Shown here in pieces: positions 1 through 6,711 of a DNA stretch of 7,243 nucleotides (the stretch's first letter is position 1; every line of letters begins with the position of its first letter). Below the pieces are notes generated by a model. It saw only the letters and a list, made by a program, of their open reading frames with translations, did no database searches and was not told the DNA's origin. The translations under genes were made by a program, and so were the position numbers. Source of the DNA: Thermoplasmata archaeon (GTDB lineage Archaea > Thermoplasmatota > DAOVMN01); contig DAOVMN010000109.1 in the NCBI GenBank assembly GCA_030630685.1, positions 1 through 7,243 of the forward strand, written 5' to 3'.

Positions 1-84
1 ATGGAGATAGAATCCATGATCCATCTTACCTGATGATGGAAACCCGATCCATGATCCATCTTACCTGATGATGGAGATAGAATC
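1..84. repeat. 35-bp tandem repeat copying the permease gene end
   Basis: Units start at 1, 36 and 71 (period 35 bp). A 29-bp core is identical at 12-40 and 47-75, and ATGGAGATAGAATC is identical at 1-14 and 71-84; the middle unit differs at several positions in its first 12 bases. The unit at 71-84 with the bases before it encodes the last residues (DSISIIR) and stop of the permease gene, so the array is a tandem copy of a gene's 3' end plus about 11 bp of downstream DNA. It may continue beyond the window edge. Confidence 0.85.
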
Positions 85-1782
85 ATAGAGAGATACAGCC
101 CTGTTCAGCAGGAATCTCGTGAGATAGACAATCAGCACGATATCCACCATTACAAAGATGATCCCCTGATAAGAGGTGAACCCTAAGAGGGTGGCAATGA
201 GAAAGAAGAGAAGCAAATTTCCCAGGAACAATCCGAAGATATAGGCCCCCACGATGACGAGCGATGAGATATTCATCGGGCTCCTCCTGACACGGGATAA
301 GTCCCCGACATATAGCGTCTGCTTGCTCATCATGTCCATGTACACCAGGAATGCAATGAAGCTGAGTATGAAGACAGTTATGACCGCTCCACCGGCCAGC
401 CCCCACACGATCGCTTTGATGGTAACCATGGATGAGACATCGGCACCCGCTATACCGACTATCGAAAACACGATTAATCCAGCAAACAGCAGGATTGATC
501 TCTTTTTGTCCGGATACCTACTGAACACAATCTCCCTTCCACTGATGGGAAACAGGTAGGTGGTCTCGAACGTGCCGCCACGAGAGCGACCCACCGCCAT
601 TGCCTTTCCCAGCCCCAGCATGTACATCGTACATAACAGGACTCCTATGAAAACCACGAATGAGATGCAGGCAAGGATCACAAGAACGGGTACCATGATC
701 TTGGCGATGTGGTCCGGGAGCCTGTATGTTGTCCGTTCGTAGATCACCCTGTGAACCTCGTCAAGGACCCCGAACCCGGTTGCCTCCTCCTTCATAGAGT
801 AGTTACGCCTGTCGAGCATTCCCCTCTGATACCATCTTTTCCTTTCCTGCATCTCCCGGACTTCATACCCTTTTGCGTACCCTGGGGCACCGGTGGCCGA
901 GCCTGGCGCACCATATACCCCCAATCGCACGAGGTCCTCATGCCAGAGTGTCGTCCTCTCCGGTATGACCATACCCTTCCAGAACCGATACCCCAGGATG
1001 ATGAAGATGAACAAGAGTATCCCGAATAGTGGTTGTACGATGAGAATGAGCAGGATAACCGGGTACAGGAAGCTGATGATCATTGTGAACCATTGTATCC
1101 AGTGCCTCGGGTATTTCCTTGCAGAGATGCCTCCCACCCTGGCGATATTCGCATCCTTGAGATAATCACTGTGCGCCCGCAGGATGAGGAGTAAGGTCCC
1201 CAGGCAGAAATGGTACAAACAATAGGAGACCAGGAGGATAATATATGCGTTCCTCTCGATAGCGAGGGGAAAGAAAATCAGGAAGACCGCCAGTGCGAAT
1301 ACGGCAGCATAGAGCATAGCTCTCCGAAGGTTCGATCTTAGGAGGGCCGCACGATCGATGGTGGATGGATAGAAATGCTCGACGTCGATCCGGGTGTAGT
1401 TTGTGATCTTTTTTATGTTCATGTAGGCCTGGAAGCTCCCCATCCAAACCAGCATGTAGAGGCCGATGAGCAATACTCCCACCAACATATACCCTTCAAC
1501 CGTGGATAGTTCGGCGTCATCGTCCTCCTCTGTTTCTTCCTCCGTGGTTTCCTCATCATCTTCCCGGGATCCACTCATTCCCATCATTCCGATCAATGAT
1601 GCGTACAGAATGATGACGATGGATACTGCAATAATGCGTTTTTTTCCCTCCCTCCACGCCACCTTTAGCCTGTTCCTCCACAACCTTCTCCTCATGTCTT
1701 TCACCAGCTTCACCGTTTCCTCCGGGATCAGGGGGCGGGGGCCCGGGCCAAGATTTTGTGGATTGCTGGAGTTTTTTCTCAT
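61..1782 (-). CDS. Large ABC-2-like permease subunit (second paralogue)
   Basis: A 573-residue polytopic membrane protein, probably one half of the membrane channel of an ABC exporter in the cytoplasmic membrane. About 11 hydrophobic segments are visible: roughly 49-70, 97-116, 155-175, 179-201, 231-268 (two), 365-392 and four or five more after 425. They are split by a cytosolic loop at about 266-362. It is a clear paralogue of the upstream gene at 1786-3387: both carry PEETV near the N-terminus, an IDVEHFYPSTIDR-type segment after the second helix, SMKEEATGF (329-337), FETTYLFP and the C-terminal YDSISIIR. Peculiar to this copy are a very acidic loop (74-91, 14 of 18 residues Asp/Glu) between helices 1 and 2, and a GAPGSATGAPG repeat (291-301). 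The ATG start lies 3 nt after the upstream stop, behind a GAGGTGA ribosome-binding site. It follows an ABC ATPase gene, hence the role. The substrate is unknown. Family assignment is by topology and context, not by a diagnostic motif. Confidence 0.92.
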   Translation of the reverse strand: MRKNSSNPQNLGPGPRPLIPEETVKLVKDMRRRLWRNRLKVAWREGKKRIIAVSIVIILYASLIGMMGMSGSREDDEETTEEETEEDDDAELSTVEGYMLVGVLLIGLYMLVWMGSFQAYMNIKKITNYTRIDVEHFYPSTIDRAALLRSNLRRAMLYAAVFALAVFLIFFPLAIERNAYIILLVSYCLYHFCLGTLLLILRAHSDYLKDANIARVGGISARKYPRHWIQWFTMIISFLYPVILLILIVQPLFGILLFIFIILGYRFWKGMVIPERTTLWHEDLVRLGVYGAPGSATGAPGYAKGYEVREMQERKRWYQRGMLDRRNYSMKEEATGFGVLDEVHRVIYERTTYRLPDHIAKIMVPVLVILACISFVVFIGVLLCTMYMLGLGKAMAVGRSRGGTFETTYLFPISGREIVFSRYPDKKRSILLFAGLIVFSIVGIAGADVSSMVTIKAIVWGLAGGAVITVFILSFIAFLVYMDMMSKQTLYVGDLSRVRRSPMNISSLVIVGAYIFGLFLGNLLLFFLIATLLGFTSYQGIIFVMVDIVLIVYLTRFLLNRAVSLYDSISIIR

Positions 1783-1785
1783 GGT

Positions 1786-1792
1786 TCACCTC
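1786..1792 (-). promoter_or_regulatory. Ribosome-binding site overlapping a stop codon
   Basis: GAGGTGA, complementary to the archaeal 16S 3' end, contains the TGA stop (1786-1788) of the first permease gene. It is followed by ACC and the ATG of the second permease. Ribosomes ending the first gene sit on the initiation site of the second, so the two paralogues are probably translated in a coupled, equimolar way. Confidence 0.8.
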
Positions 1793-3387
1793 ATGATGGA
1801 GATGGTGTCGTAGAGGTGCAGGCTTACCTTTGGCCCGAGTGCGATTATGGCAAAGGTTACCAGAATAAAGAGATACGGTATCAGGGGCTTCTCGAACACC
1901 TCAGTCATCATGATTATCATGTATCCCATGCCCAAGATCATGTAGAGGATCATAAAAGGGAAGCTCCTGAACATGGTTTGCTGTATCTGGCTGGGATAAA
2001 AGCGGTGCAATATATGAAGAGTGGCTGTGGTGAAAAGAATAGAATACCCTGCAACCGCTAAGACAAATATGACCAGGGTGCGGGTTAGTTCTCTTAGAGC
2101 ATGTGGCCCACCCCATAAAAGCGTCAACACAATGATTGCACCAGGCCCCATCAAACCGGCCAGAAAGAGCTGGCGGATTGCAGTCCCGATGACCCGTTTG
2201 GCCTGGAAGGGCATCATATAGATGTTCTCGAACCCAACGGTATCCTGGTTTATGGGGTTCTTCAGACCAACTATAACGATAAAAAAGATGATGAGATTTA
2301 CACCCACAACTGTTATAAATATCTCCCGTTCTAATGGATCGAGGAAGAGACAAATAAAGGCAGTAAGTAGGATCGCCGGAACGGCAAGCGTGGTGAAAAG
2401 ATTAAACTGCTGACGCCAGAAGATCACGCCACATTTGTCCTTAACCGCCTGGAAACCGGTGCCTTTCTCCTTCATACTGAAACGCTGTTCATCCAATATC
2501 TTGAGCTGACCGACCAAATCATGTTCTCTGTCGATCTCCCGATTTTCCTCTCCGAATAGACCGAAATAACGGGCGGCAGGTGTGTAAAGATAAGCGGGCA
2601 GGGGTATGCGATCTTCCTGCCAGTAGTCCTCGATAAATGGAAGTATGTGTCTGCTCCAGCACAGGACCGCCAATGGGATAGTAAGGGCGATTAATATTCC
2701 TGCGGTGGGAGATTTCAAGAATTGACTAAGAAAGAAGGAACCCTCTGGGATAAAGATAAACAGCAGGAAGATATCAAATGCAAGGAAAAAGAAGATGATG
2801 ATCAACCGGATCGGACGGTAGAAAAATTCTGCGAGGTCACCGAACCTGTCGCGACGTTTTACGGTCTCGACAAAGTTAACCACCATAAAGAGAAAGCACT
2901 TCAGCAGAAGGAGATTGAAGAGAATAAGGGTGGTTTCGGCAAAGGAATAGTCCGTATATGGTTGAACTATAATTGAAAGGAAGAAATAAACAATAAGTGC
3001 AAGAATATTGAACCGGAGATAGCAGAAGATATTGTTTTTCACAATATTTTGCCGGTCAAGAAGTGTGGGATAAAGGCAATTCACATCAGCCCTGAAATAG
3101 AGGGAGATCCTATAGATGTTGTAATATTTGAAATCCGCCATCATCATTGGGAAAGAGATGAATATCAGGATAACGAACATTACAAATTCAGGCTCAGCCT
3201 TCCACATGAAATACAAGTAAAATACAGAAAAAATCCCTATACCGATTTGTGGTATCTTCATTCCCCTCCACGTGATCTTGAGGTTGTTCACGAACAGGCG
3301 GGAGCGCAGCCACTTTACAGTTTCCACCGTTTCCTCCGGGGTCAGCGCCCTGGGCCCCCCCTTGTCATCAATCCTTTCCTCTACCAT
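1786..3387 (-). CDS. Large ABC-2-like permease subunit (first paralogue)
   Basis: A 533-residue multi-helix membrane protein, the probable partner of the permease encoded at 61-1782 and of the ATPase at 3521-4303. The order of landmarks is the same as in its paralogue: LTPEETV near residue 15-21, two helices, a RADVNCLYPTLLDR segment, four further helices, a cytosolic loop ending in SMKEKGTGF, FENIYMMPF, then about five helices and the C-terminus YDTISIMR. The acidic loop of the other paralogue is absent. The frame is open to a GTG at 3447, but I chose the ATG at 3387. GGAGGTG (3398-3404) sits 10 nt before it, the GTG has no ribosome-binding site, and the resulting N-terminus has a length closer to the paralogue's. 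The middle of the gene (about 2700-3200) is visibly more A+T-rich than the neighbouring permease gene, so the pair has diverged in composition as well as sequence. Substrate unknown. Confidence 0.9.
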   Translation of the reverse strand: MVEERIDDKGGPRALTPEETVETVKWLRSRLFVNNLKITWRGMKIPQIGIGIFSVFYLYFMWKAEPEFVMFVILIFISFPMMMADFKYYNIYRISLYFRADVNCLYPTLLDRQNIVKNNIFCYLRFNILALIVYFFLSIIVQPYTDYSFAETTLILFNLLLLKCFLFMVVNFVETVKRRDRFGDLAEFFYRPIRLIIIFFFLAFDIFLLFIFIPEGSFFLSQFLKSPTAGILIALTIPLAVLCWSRHILPFIEDYWQEDRIPLPAYLYTPAARYFGLFGEENREIDREHDLVGQLKILDEQRFSMKEKGTGFQAVKDKCGVIFWRQQFNLFTTLAVPAILLTAFICLFLDPLEREIFITVVGVNLIIFFIVIVGLKNPINQDTVGFENIYMMPFQAKRVIGTAIRQLFLAGLMGPGAIIVLTLLWGGPHALRELTRTLVIFVLAVAGYSILFTTATLHILHRFYPSQIQQTMFRSFPFMILYMILGMGYMIIMMTEVFEKPLIPYLFILVTFAIIALGPKVSLHLYDTISIMR

Positions 3388-3397
3388 CCCTTTCTCA

Positions 3398-3404
3398 CAC
3401 CTCC
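3398..3404 (-). promoter_or_regulatory. Ribosome-binding site of the first permease
   Basis: GGAGGTG lies 10 nt upstream of ATG 3387. It decides the start: the GTG at 3447, which would add 20 residues, has no comparable motif. Confidence 0.7.
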
Positions 3405-3478
3405 TGATTACTACATCTTCCTTTTCCTGTATCACTCCTTCCTGCACCTTCGCCCATCAAACACCCGCCTTTTTTCTA

Positions 3479-3519
3479 ATCCGTGAAAATCCGTACCTAT
3501 CTGTGTCATCTGCGTTCCA
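3479..3519. repeat. ~10-bp quasi-repeats between ATPase and permease genes
   Basis: On the plus strand, four degenerate units start with ATCCGTG, ATCCGTA, ATCTGTG and ATCTGCG at 3479, 3489, 3499 and 3508, a spacing of 9-10 bp (about one helical turn). They fill the first half of the 133-bp gap 3388-3520 after the ATPase stop. ATCCGTG/ATCTGCG-type strings are, as I recall, frequent dispersed intergenic repeats in diverse prokaryotes. The rest of the gap holds the ribosome-binding site of the first permease and no convincing gene. Confidence 0.55.
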
Positions 3520-3520
3520 T

Positions 3521-4303
3521 TTACTCCCCGGCGGTAATCTTGATGACCAGATCCTCCAGGTCCCCTTCCGTGAAGTACTTGGACCTCAATTCTTCCATGG
3601 TACCCTCCGCAACCTTCCTTGCTTTGTCGATGATCAGGATGCGGGTTGCCATGTCCTCCACGAAGTGCAGCATGTGGGCGCTGATTACCACTGCCCCGCC
3701 TTCTTGGAGCAGCCTCATGATTCTTCCCCTCAACGCTCGAACGCCCCTGGCATCGATGCCGATGATGGGCTCGTCCAGCAAGAGCAGCCTGGGCCTGTGG
3801 ATGAAGGCGCAGATGATGCTCACCTTCTGCTTCTGCCCTTTGGACAGGTACTTTATGAACTCGTCCCGCTTCTCCCTGAGATCGAAATCATCGATCATCT
3901 TCTCTGCCTGACCCTGCCAGTTCCTCATGCCGTATGCCCGTGCGATGAAGGAGATGTGCTCCCAAACGGTCAGGAGTTCGTAGGGGTTGGGTACCTCGGC
4001 CACATATCCGAACAACCGCTTTGCTTCCACGGGCTCCTTCTTGATGTCATGGCCCCCGACCTCTATTCGCCCCTCCTTGAAGTAGAGCAGGGTGCAAATG
4101 GATCGGATTAAGGTGGTCTTTCCCGCACCGTTCGGTCCCACGATGCCCAGGCATTCCCCTGGATAAACTTCTAACGACATGCCTTCAACTGCCACATTCT
4201 TCCCGAACCTTTTGGTGAGATTTTCCACTTTGAGAAGAGGTGAGGTATTGCCTTGGTTTACAGGGGATATTGCGCTGTTTGTGCCGATTTCCATGAGTTT
4301 CAC
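3521..4303 (-). CDS. ABC transporter ATP-binding protein
   Basis: The ATPase that powers the adjacent permeases by binding and hydrolysing ATP on the cytosolic face of the membrane. All nucleotide-binding landmarks are present: Walker A GPNGAGKT (56-63), Q-loop region GYVAEVPN (99-106) with Glu where Gln is classical (seen in many ABC-2 exporter ATPases), signature LSKGQ (153-157), Walker B LLLLDEP (173-179) with catalytic Glu178, D-loop GID (182-184) and H-loop SAH (208-210). At 260 residues it is of normal length for a stand-alone exporter ATPase. About 25 residues precede the conserved core (LLKVENLTKRFG). The start is GTG at 4303; an ATG three codons later (4294) is equally possible, and neither has a good ribosome-binding site. 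A TATA-like element 55-63 nt upstream suggests this is the first gene of a three-gene operon. The DrrA/NatA-like exporter subfamily is likely, substrate unknown. Confidence 0.96.
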   Translation of the reverse strand: MKLMEIGTNSAISPVNQGNTSPLLKVENLTKRFGKNVAVEGMSLEVYPGECLGIVGPNGAGKTTLIRSICTLLYFKEGRIEVGGHDIKKEPVEAKRLFGYVAEVPNPYELLTVWEHISFIARAYGMRNWQGQAEKMIDDFDLREKRDEFIKYLSKGQKQKVSIICAFIHRPRLLLLDEPIIGIDARGVRALRGRIMRLLQEGGAVVISAHMLHFVEDMATRILIIDKARKVAEGTMEELRSKYFTEGDLEDLVIKITAGE

Positions 4304-4356
4304 GTCCCGTTATCTTGATATTTGTCCACAATTTAACTTGCGGGAAAGGAACTTTT

Positions 4357-4366
4357 GTATAAATAG
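4357..4366 (-). promoter_or_regulatory. Box A promoter of the ABC operon
   Basis: On the minus strand, AAAACTATTTATAC resembles an archaeal BRE-TATA pair. Transcription would start near 4335, leaving a leader of about 30-40 nt before the GTG/ATG of the ATPase gene. A second, weaker element (GTTAAATTG, about 4329-4337) would place the start close to 4308. On the plus strand the same bases read TATAAATAG, so rightward transcription into the structured segment at 4382-4489 is also conceivable. Confidence 0.5.
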
Positions 4367-4381
4367 TTTTGCCATCCGCTG

Positions 4382-4489
4382 TTTCGGAAAGATCCAAAAA
4401 CTTCTTTCCCCTCGCGATCAGCACTGCCAGTGCTGCGGCACGGCGCTCCTCCTCCGCCACCGGTACGCTGTCGTTCCGCGAGGCCGAAA
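4382..4489. other. Nested inverted repeats, possible structured RNA
   Basis: Four perfect complementary pairs lie in 108 bp: TTTCGG 4382-4387 with CCGAAA 4484-4489; GGAAAGA 4386-4392 with TCTTTCC 4403-4409; CCTCGCG 4410-4416 with CGCGAGG 4477-4483; and CAGCACT 4419-4425 with AGTGCTG 4429-4435. A shorter GGCG 4442-4445 / CGCC 4455-4458 pair lies inside. Read together they make an outer helix, a side hairpin abutting a second helix, and two inner hairpins. The outer pair shares GG/CC with the side hairpin, so both cannot form in full at once. The strand is undecided: rightward transcription could start near 4387 from the TATA-like element at 4358-4365, or it may be the 3' region of the TPK-FolC transcript. 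Both strands are also open for translation here, so an eroded coding segment is an alternative. Confidence 0.4.
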
Positions 4490-4518
4490 AGGACAGGAAG
4501 ACCGTGGACTATCACCTG

Positions 4519-4533
4519 AACAATAAAACAAAC
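4519..4533 (-). terminator. U-rich terminator after TPK-FolC
   Basis: About 10 nt after the TAG stop of the fusion gene, the minus strand reads GTTTGTTTTATTGTT. Archaeal transcription commonly ends at such U-rich tracts without a hairpin. This supports separate transcription of the fusion gene and the ABC operon. Confidence 0.4.
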
Positions 4534-4542
4534 CCGGAGTGC

Positions 4543-6582
4543 CTATTCCCCAGAATTTATCCGCCTCAGCCCCTCATCCGGATTGAATATCTCATCCATA
4601 AGGAAGGTGGAACCGGTAACGATGAGGTAACCTTTACCTTTGGAGATTCCGGAGATCGCTCTTCCCACTCTAAAGGCTTTGATGGGCTCATCCTCAACCA
4701 AGATACCTTTCACTTTCTTAATCTCGGGCAAATCAAGGGCCAGTTCCTTCAATCTACCGGGCTCCGTTCCCCTGTATCCCGCGCGGGTGAGAATCACGAA
4801 ATCCGCGAAATTCAGGATCTCTTTCAGCATTCCCCTGTGGTCCTTGTTGTCGGAAAAGCCGCACACCACCACACACCTCTTGCCTTTCTGGAGGCATTTC
4901 TCGAGTGTGGAAAAAAGTGCCCCCAGCTCCATGGGATTGTGTGCCGTATCAACGATCAGCCTGCCCCTGATCTCGATCCTTCCGGGCAGTTCCGCACTCT
5001 CCAACCCTTTCTGGATTTCCTTTTCATCCAGCCCGACAATCTCCTTCGATACAGCCGCCGCAAGGGCAGCATTCCCGGCCTGATGCCTTCCTGGATGAGG
5101 GATATTGAAAAGCGAATGATCCCGGGTGAATCCGATACCCTCACAATCCTTTAGTGAGCGAACGTTTTCCGGAGAAATCGCATGGAACGGCGAAGAAAGC
5201 TCATCACAGCGTCTCTTGATAACATCAAACCCCTCACCCCGAATTTCGGAGGTATAAACAGGGATTCCCTGGCGGATGACCCCTGCCTTTTCCTGTGCGA
5301 TCTCCTTGGTTGTGTGGCCGAGGATGTGGGTGTGGTCAAGCCCGATCCGGGTGATGATCGTGGCAGCAGGGGAAAGCACTCTGGTCTGATCGAACCTCCC
5401 TCCAAGGCCGGTCTCCACCACCGCCCATTCTACTCCATTCTCACGGAAATATTCAAAGGCCAGGACAAGGATGATCTCCTGGAAGAGTACGGTTTCCTTG
5501 GTGGATTCTTCCATTCCTGAGATGTCTTCTTTTATCCCATTCCACAGCCTCACGACCTCGGAATGCGGAATGGGCCCCCCGTTTATCTGGATGCGCTCAT
5601 TGAAATCATGGATATGGGGAGAGATAACCAGGCCGGTCCTGAATCTTCGGGAAAGGATGGAATGAAGGTAATGGGCAACGGAGCCCTTGCCGGTCGTGCC
5701 GGCAATGTGGATTATCCTGATTCGATCATGGGATGGGCAGAGGGAATCAAGAAGGTTACGGGTGAAGCTCAGGCGTTCCTCCTTCCCTTCAGGCGTGCTC
5801 GGGACCTTTCCTCCATGGTGGAATACCTCCCTCAAAACCTCGAGGTATTTCCCATCCTCATCGCTTTCCTTGCTCTTTCCCGTAAGCTGCCTGAGTTCCT
5901 CCTCCAGTTCAGGAATATTATCGAAATATCTTATCATTGCTAAATTACCCTTATCATACTCGACCTTCACCTCTCCCTGCTCGAGGTAGTTCGATACGCT
6001 CATGGTCTCACCAAAGGATAGGTTGGAGTTCCGGAGCTCGTACCTCAGCCCCTGAGTAATTATGCCATGAGCGTATGGGAGAGGGATAAGCGACACACAC
6101 CTTCCCGGGCGGTCCTTTATCCTATTTTCAGGGCGGACTCTCTGGACAATGCTCTGCTCTGTAACCAGGTAGATCTCTCCCTGGAACCCTATTCCGACCT
6201 TTTCCCCGGTCGAGGTGAGAGGGATGTTCTCAGGGCAAAGAAGGCCTAAAGAGGCTAAGGACAGGTCTGTCCTGTTCCCCCAGGCCCCAAGGACGATGAT
6301 TCGCTCCGCCCCCATGTCGATGGCCTTCAGAATAGAGAGTTCGATATCCAGGTAATCCTCGCTTGGGTCGGTAATAATCCGGACCCCTTTCCTGCGGAAA
6401 TACTTTAGGGTTCGGGGGGAAACGGAGTCCATGTCCCCGATGATAATATCAGGGATTATTCCTGCCTCTAAAGCGGCCTCGGCACCGCTGTCCGCACAGA
6501 TGACCAGGTTTGAAGGGGAATACACGGATAAAAGGAAAATCGGGTCTATTCCTGCTCCGCCCAAGATGAGGGCAATCTTCAT
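4543..6582 (-). CDS. folC: Thiamine-pyrophosphokinase-like/FolC fusion protein
   Basis: A 679-residue two-domain cofactor enzyme. Residues 1-217 match thiamine pyrophosphokinase: ADSGAEAALEAG (30-41), GDMDSVSP (49-56), EDYLDIE (75-81, the usual K/EDxTDxE), GAWGNRTDLSLASL (99-112, the usual GGRxDH region), and the C-terminal thiamine-binding-type part with GRCVSLIPL (160-168), LRYEL and LSFGETMSVSN (188-198). A charged linker (about 218-244) leads to a full folylpolyglutamate/dihydrofolate synthase domain. This has P-loop GTTGKGS (295-301), SPHIHDFNERI (321-331), ETGLGGRFDQT (390-400), IGLDHTHILG (413-422), EKAGVI (431-436), GRHQAGN (498-504), PGRIEI (533-538) and DTAHNP (545-550). FolC adds glutamate to folate-type pterins with ATP; TPK converts thiamine to thiamine diphosphate. 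The frame is continuous, so this is a fusion and not two genes. ATG 6582 is supported by a TATA box 22-29 nt upstream (leaderless). In the first domain the second Gly and the His of GGRxDH are replaced (Asn103, Leu107), so its substrate may not be thiamine. Confidence 0.94.
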   Translation of the reverse strand: MKIALILGGAGIDPIFLLSVYSPSNLVICADSGAEAALEAGIIPDIIIGDMDSVSPRTLKYFRRKGVRIITDPSEDYLDIELSILKAIDMGAERIIVLGAWGNRTDLSLASLGLLCPENIPLTSTGEKVGIGFQGEIYLVTEQSIVQRVRPENRIKDRPGRCVSLIPLPYAHGIITQGLRYELRNSNLSFGETMSVSNYLEQGEVKVEYDKGNLAMIRYFDNIPELEEELRQLTGKSKESDEDGKYLEVLREVFHHGGKVPSTPEGKEERLSFTRNLLDSLCPSHDRIRIIHIAGTTGKGSVAHYLHSILSRRFRTGLVISPHIHDFNERIQINGGPIPHSEVVRLWNGIKEDISGMEESTKETVLFQEIILVLAFEYFRENGVEWAVVETGLGGRFDQTRVLSPAATIITRIGLDHTHILGHTTKEIAQEKAGVIRQGIPVYTSEIRGEGFDVIKRRCDELSSPFHAISPENVRSLKDCEGIGFTRDHSLFNIPHPGRHQAGNAALAAAVSKEIVGLDEKEIQKGLESAELPGRIEIRGRLIVDTAHNPMELGALFSTLEKCLQKGKRCVVVCGFSDNKDHRGMLKEILNFADFVILTRAGYRGTEPGRLKELALDLPEIKKVKGILVEDEPIKAFRVGRAISGISKGKGYLIVTGSTFLMDEIFNPDEGLRRINSGE

Positions 6583-6602
6583 AATGAAAGATTCTTTCCT
6601 TT

Positions 6603-6612
6603 GTATTTAAGC
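6603..6612 (-). promoter_or_regulatory. Box A (TATA) promoter of the TPK-FolC gene
   Basis: On the minus strand this reads GCTTAAATAC, close to the archaeal TATA-box consensus. Its centre is about 25 nt from the A of the ATG at 6582, so transcription should begin at or next to the start codon (leaderless). The purine pair just upstream (AA, then GC) is a modest BRE match. No Shine-Dalgarno motif lies before the ATG, which fits. Confidence 0.6.
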
Positions 6613-6679
6613 TTGATTCCGGTTTTTCAGATTAGGATATCAGATGATTCACACCAATAATGGCTCATTGAGGAAAAGG

Positions 6680-6687
6680 TTTAATTA
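6680..6687 (+). promoter_or_regulatory. Box A promoter of the rightward ORF/PIN unit
   Basis: TTTAATTA preceded by the purine-rich AGGAAAAGG, a plausible BRE plus TATA pair. Its centre is about 28 nt before ATG 6712, suggesting another leaderless transcript, divergent from the TPK-FolC promoter within the same 129-bp intergenic region. Confidence 0.5.
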
Positions 6688-6711
6688 AGGCCGGTAAATT
6701 CGGTTTATCCG

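Noticed and set aside
1..75. C/D box sRNA, from repeated TGATGA and CTGA strings
   Set aside because: The box-like strings overlap each other and belong to a 35-bp tandem copy of a coding end; box spacing does not fit a C/D guide RNA.
3388..3447. N-terminal extension of the first permease to GTG 3447
   Set aside because: No ribosome-binding site at the GTG, while GGAGGTG precedes ATG 3387; the extension has no counterpart in the paralogue.
3395..3457. 20-codon minus-strand ORF ending inside the ribosome-binding region of the first permease, a possible leader peptide
   Set aside because: Overlaps the GGAGGTG and could couple translation, but it is short, Gly/Arg/Ser-rich and its own start signal is weak; chance is sufficient.
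3272..4111. Plus-strand 279-codon open frame
   Set aside because: Antisense to the ATPase and the first permease, both supported by motifs; composition typical of a shadow frame.
4185..4460. Minus-strand frame of 91 codons starting at GTG 4460 (VAEEERRAAALAVLIARGKKF...)
   Set aside because: The first half looks protein-like with high GC3, but it runs across the ABC promoter and 119 bp into the ATPase gene in another frame, has no ribosome-binding site, and coincides with the inverted-repeat element. Kept only as an alternative explanation of that element.
4369..5154. Plus-strand 261-codon open frame
   Set aside because: Most of it is antisense to the well-supported FolC domain; no family resemblance and a TTG start.
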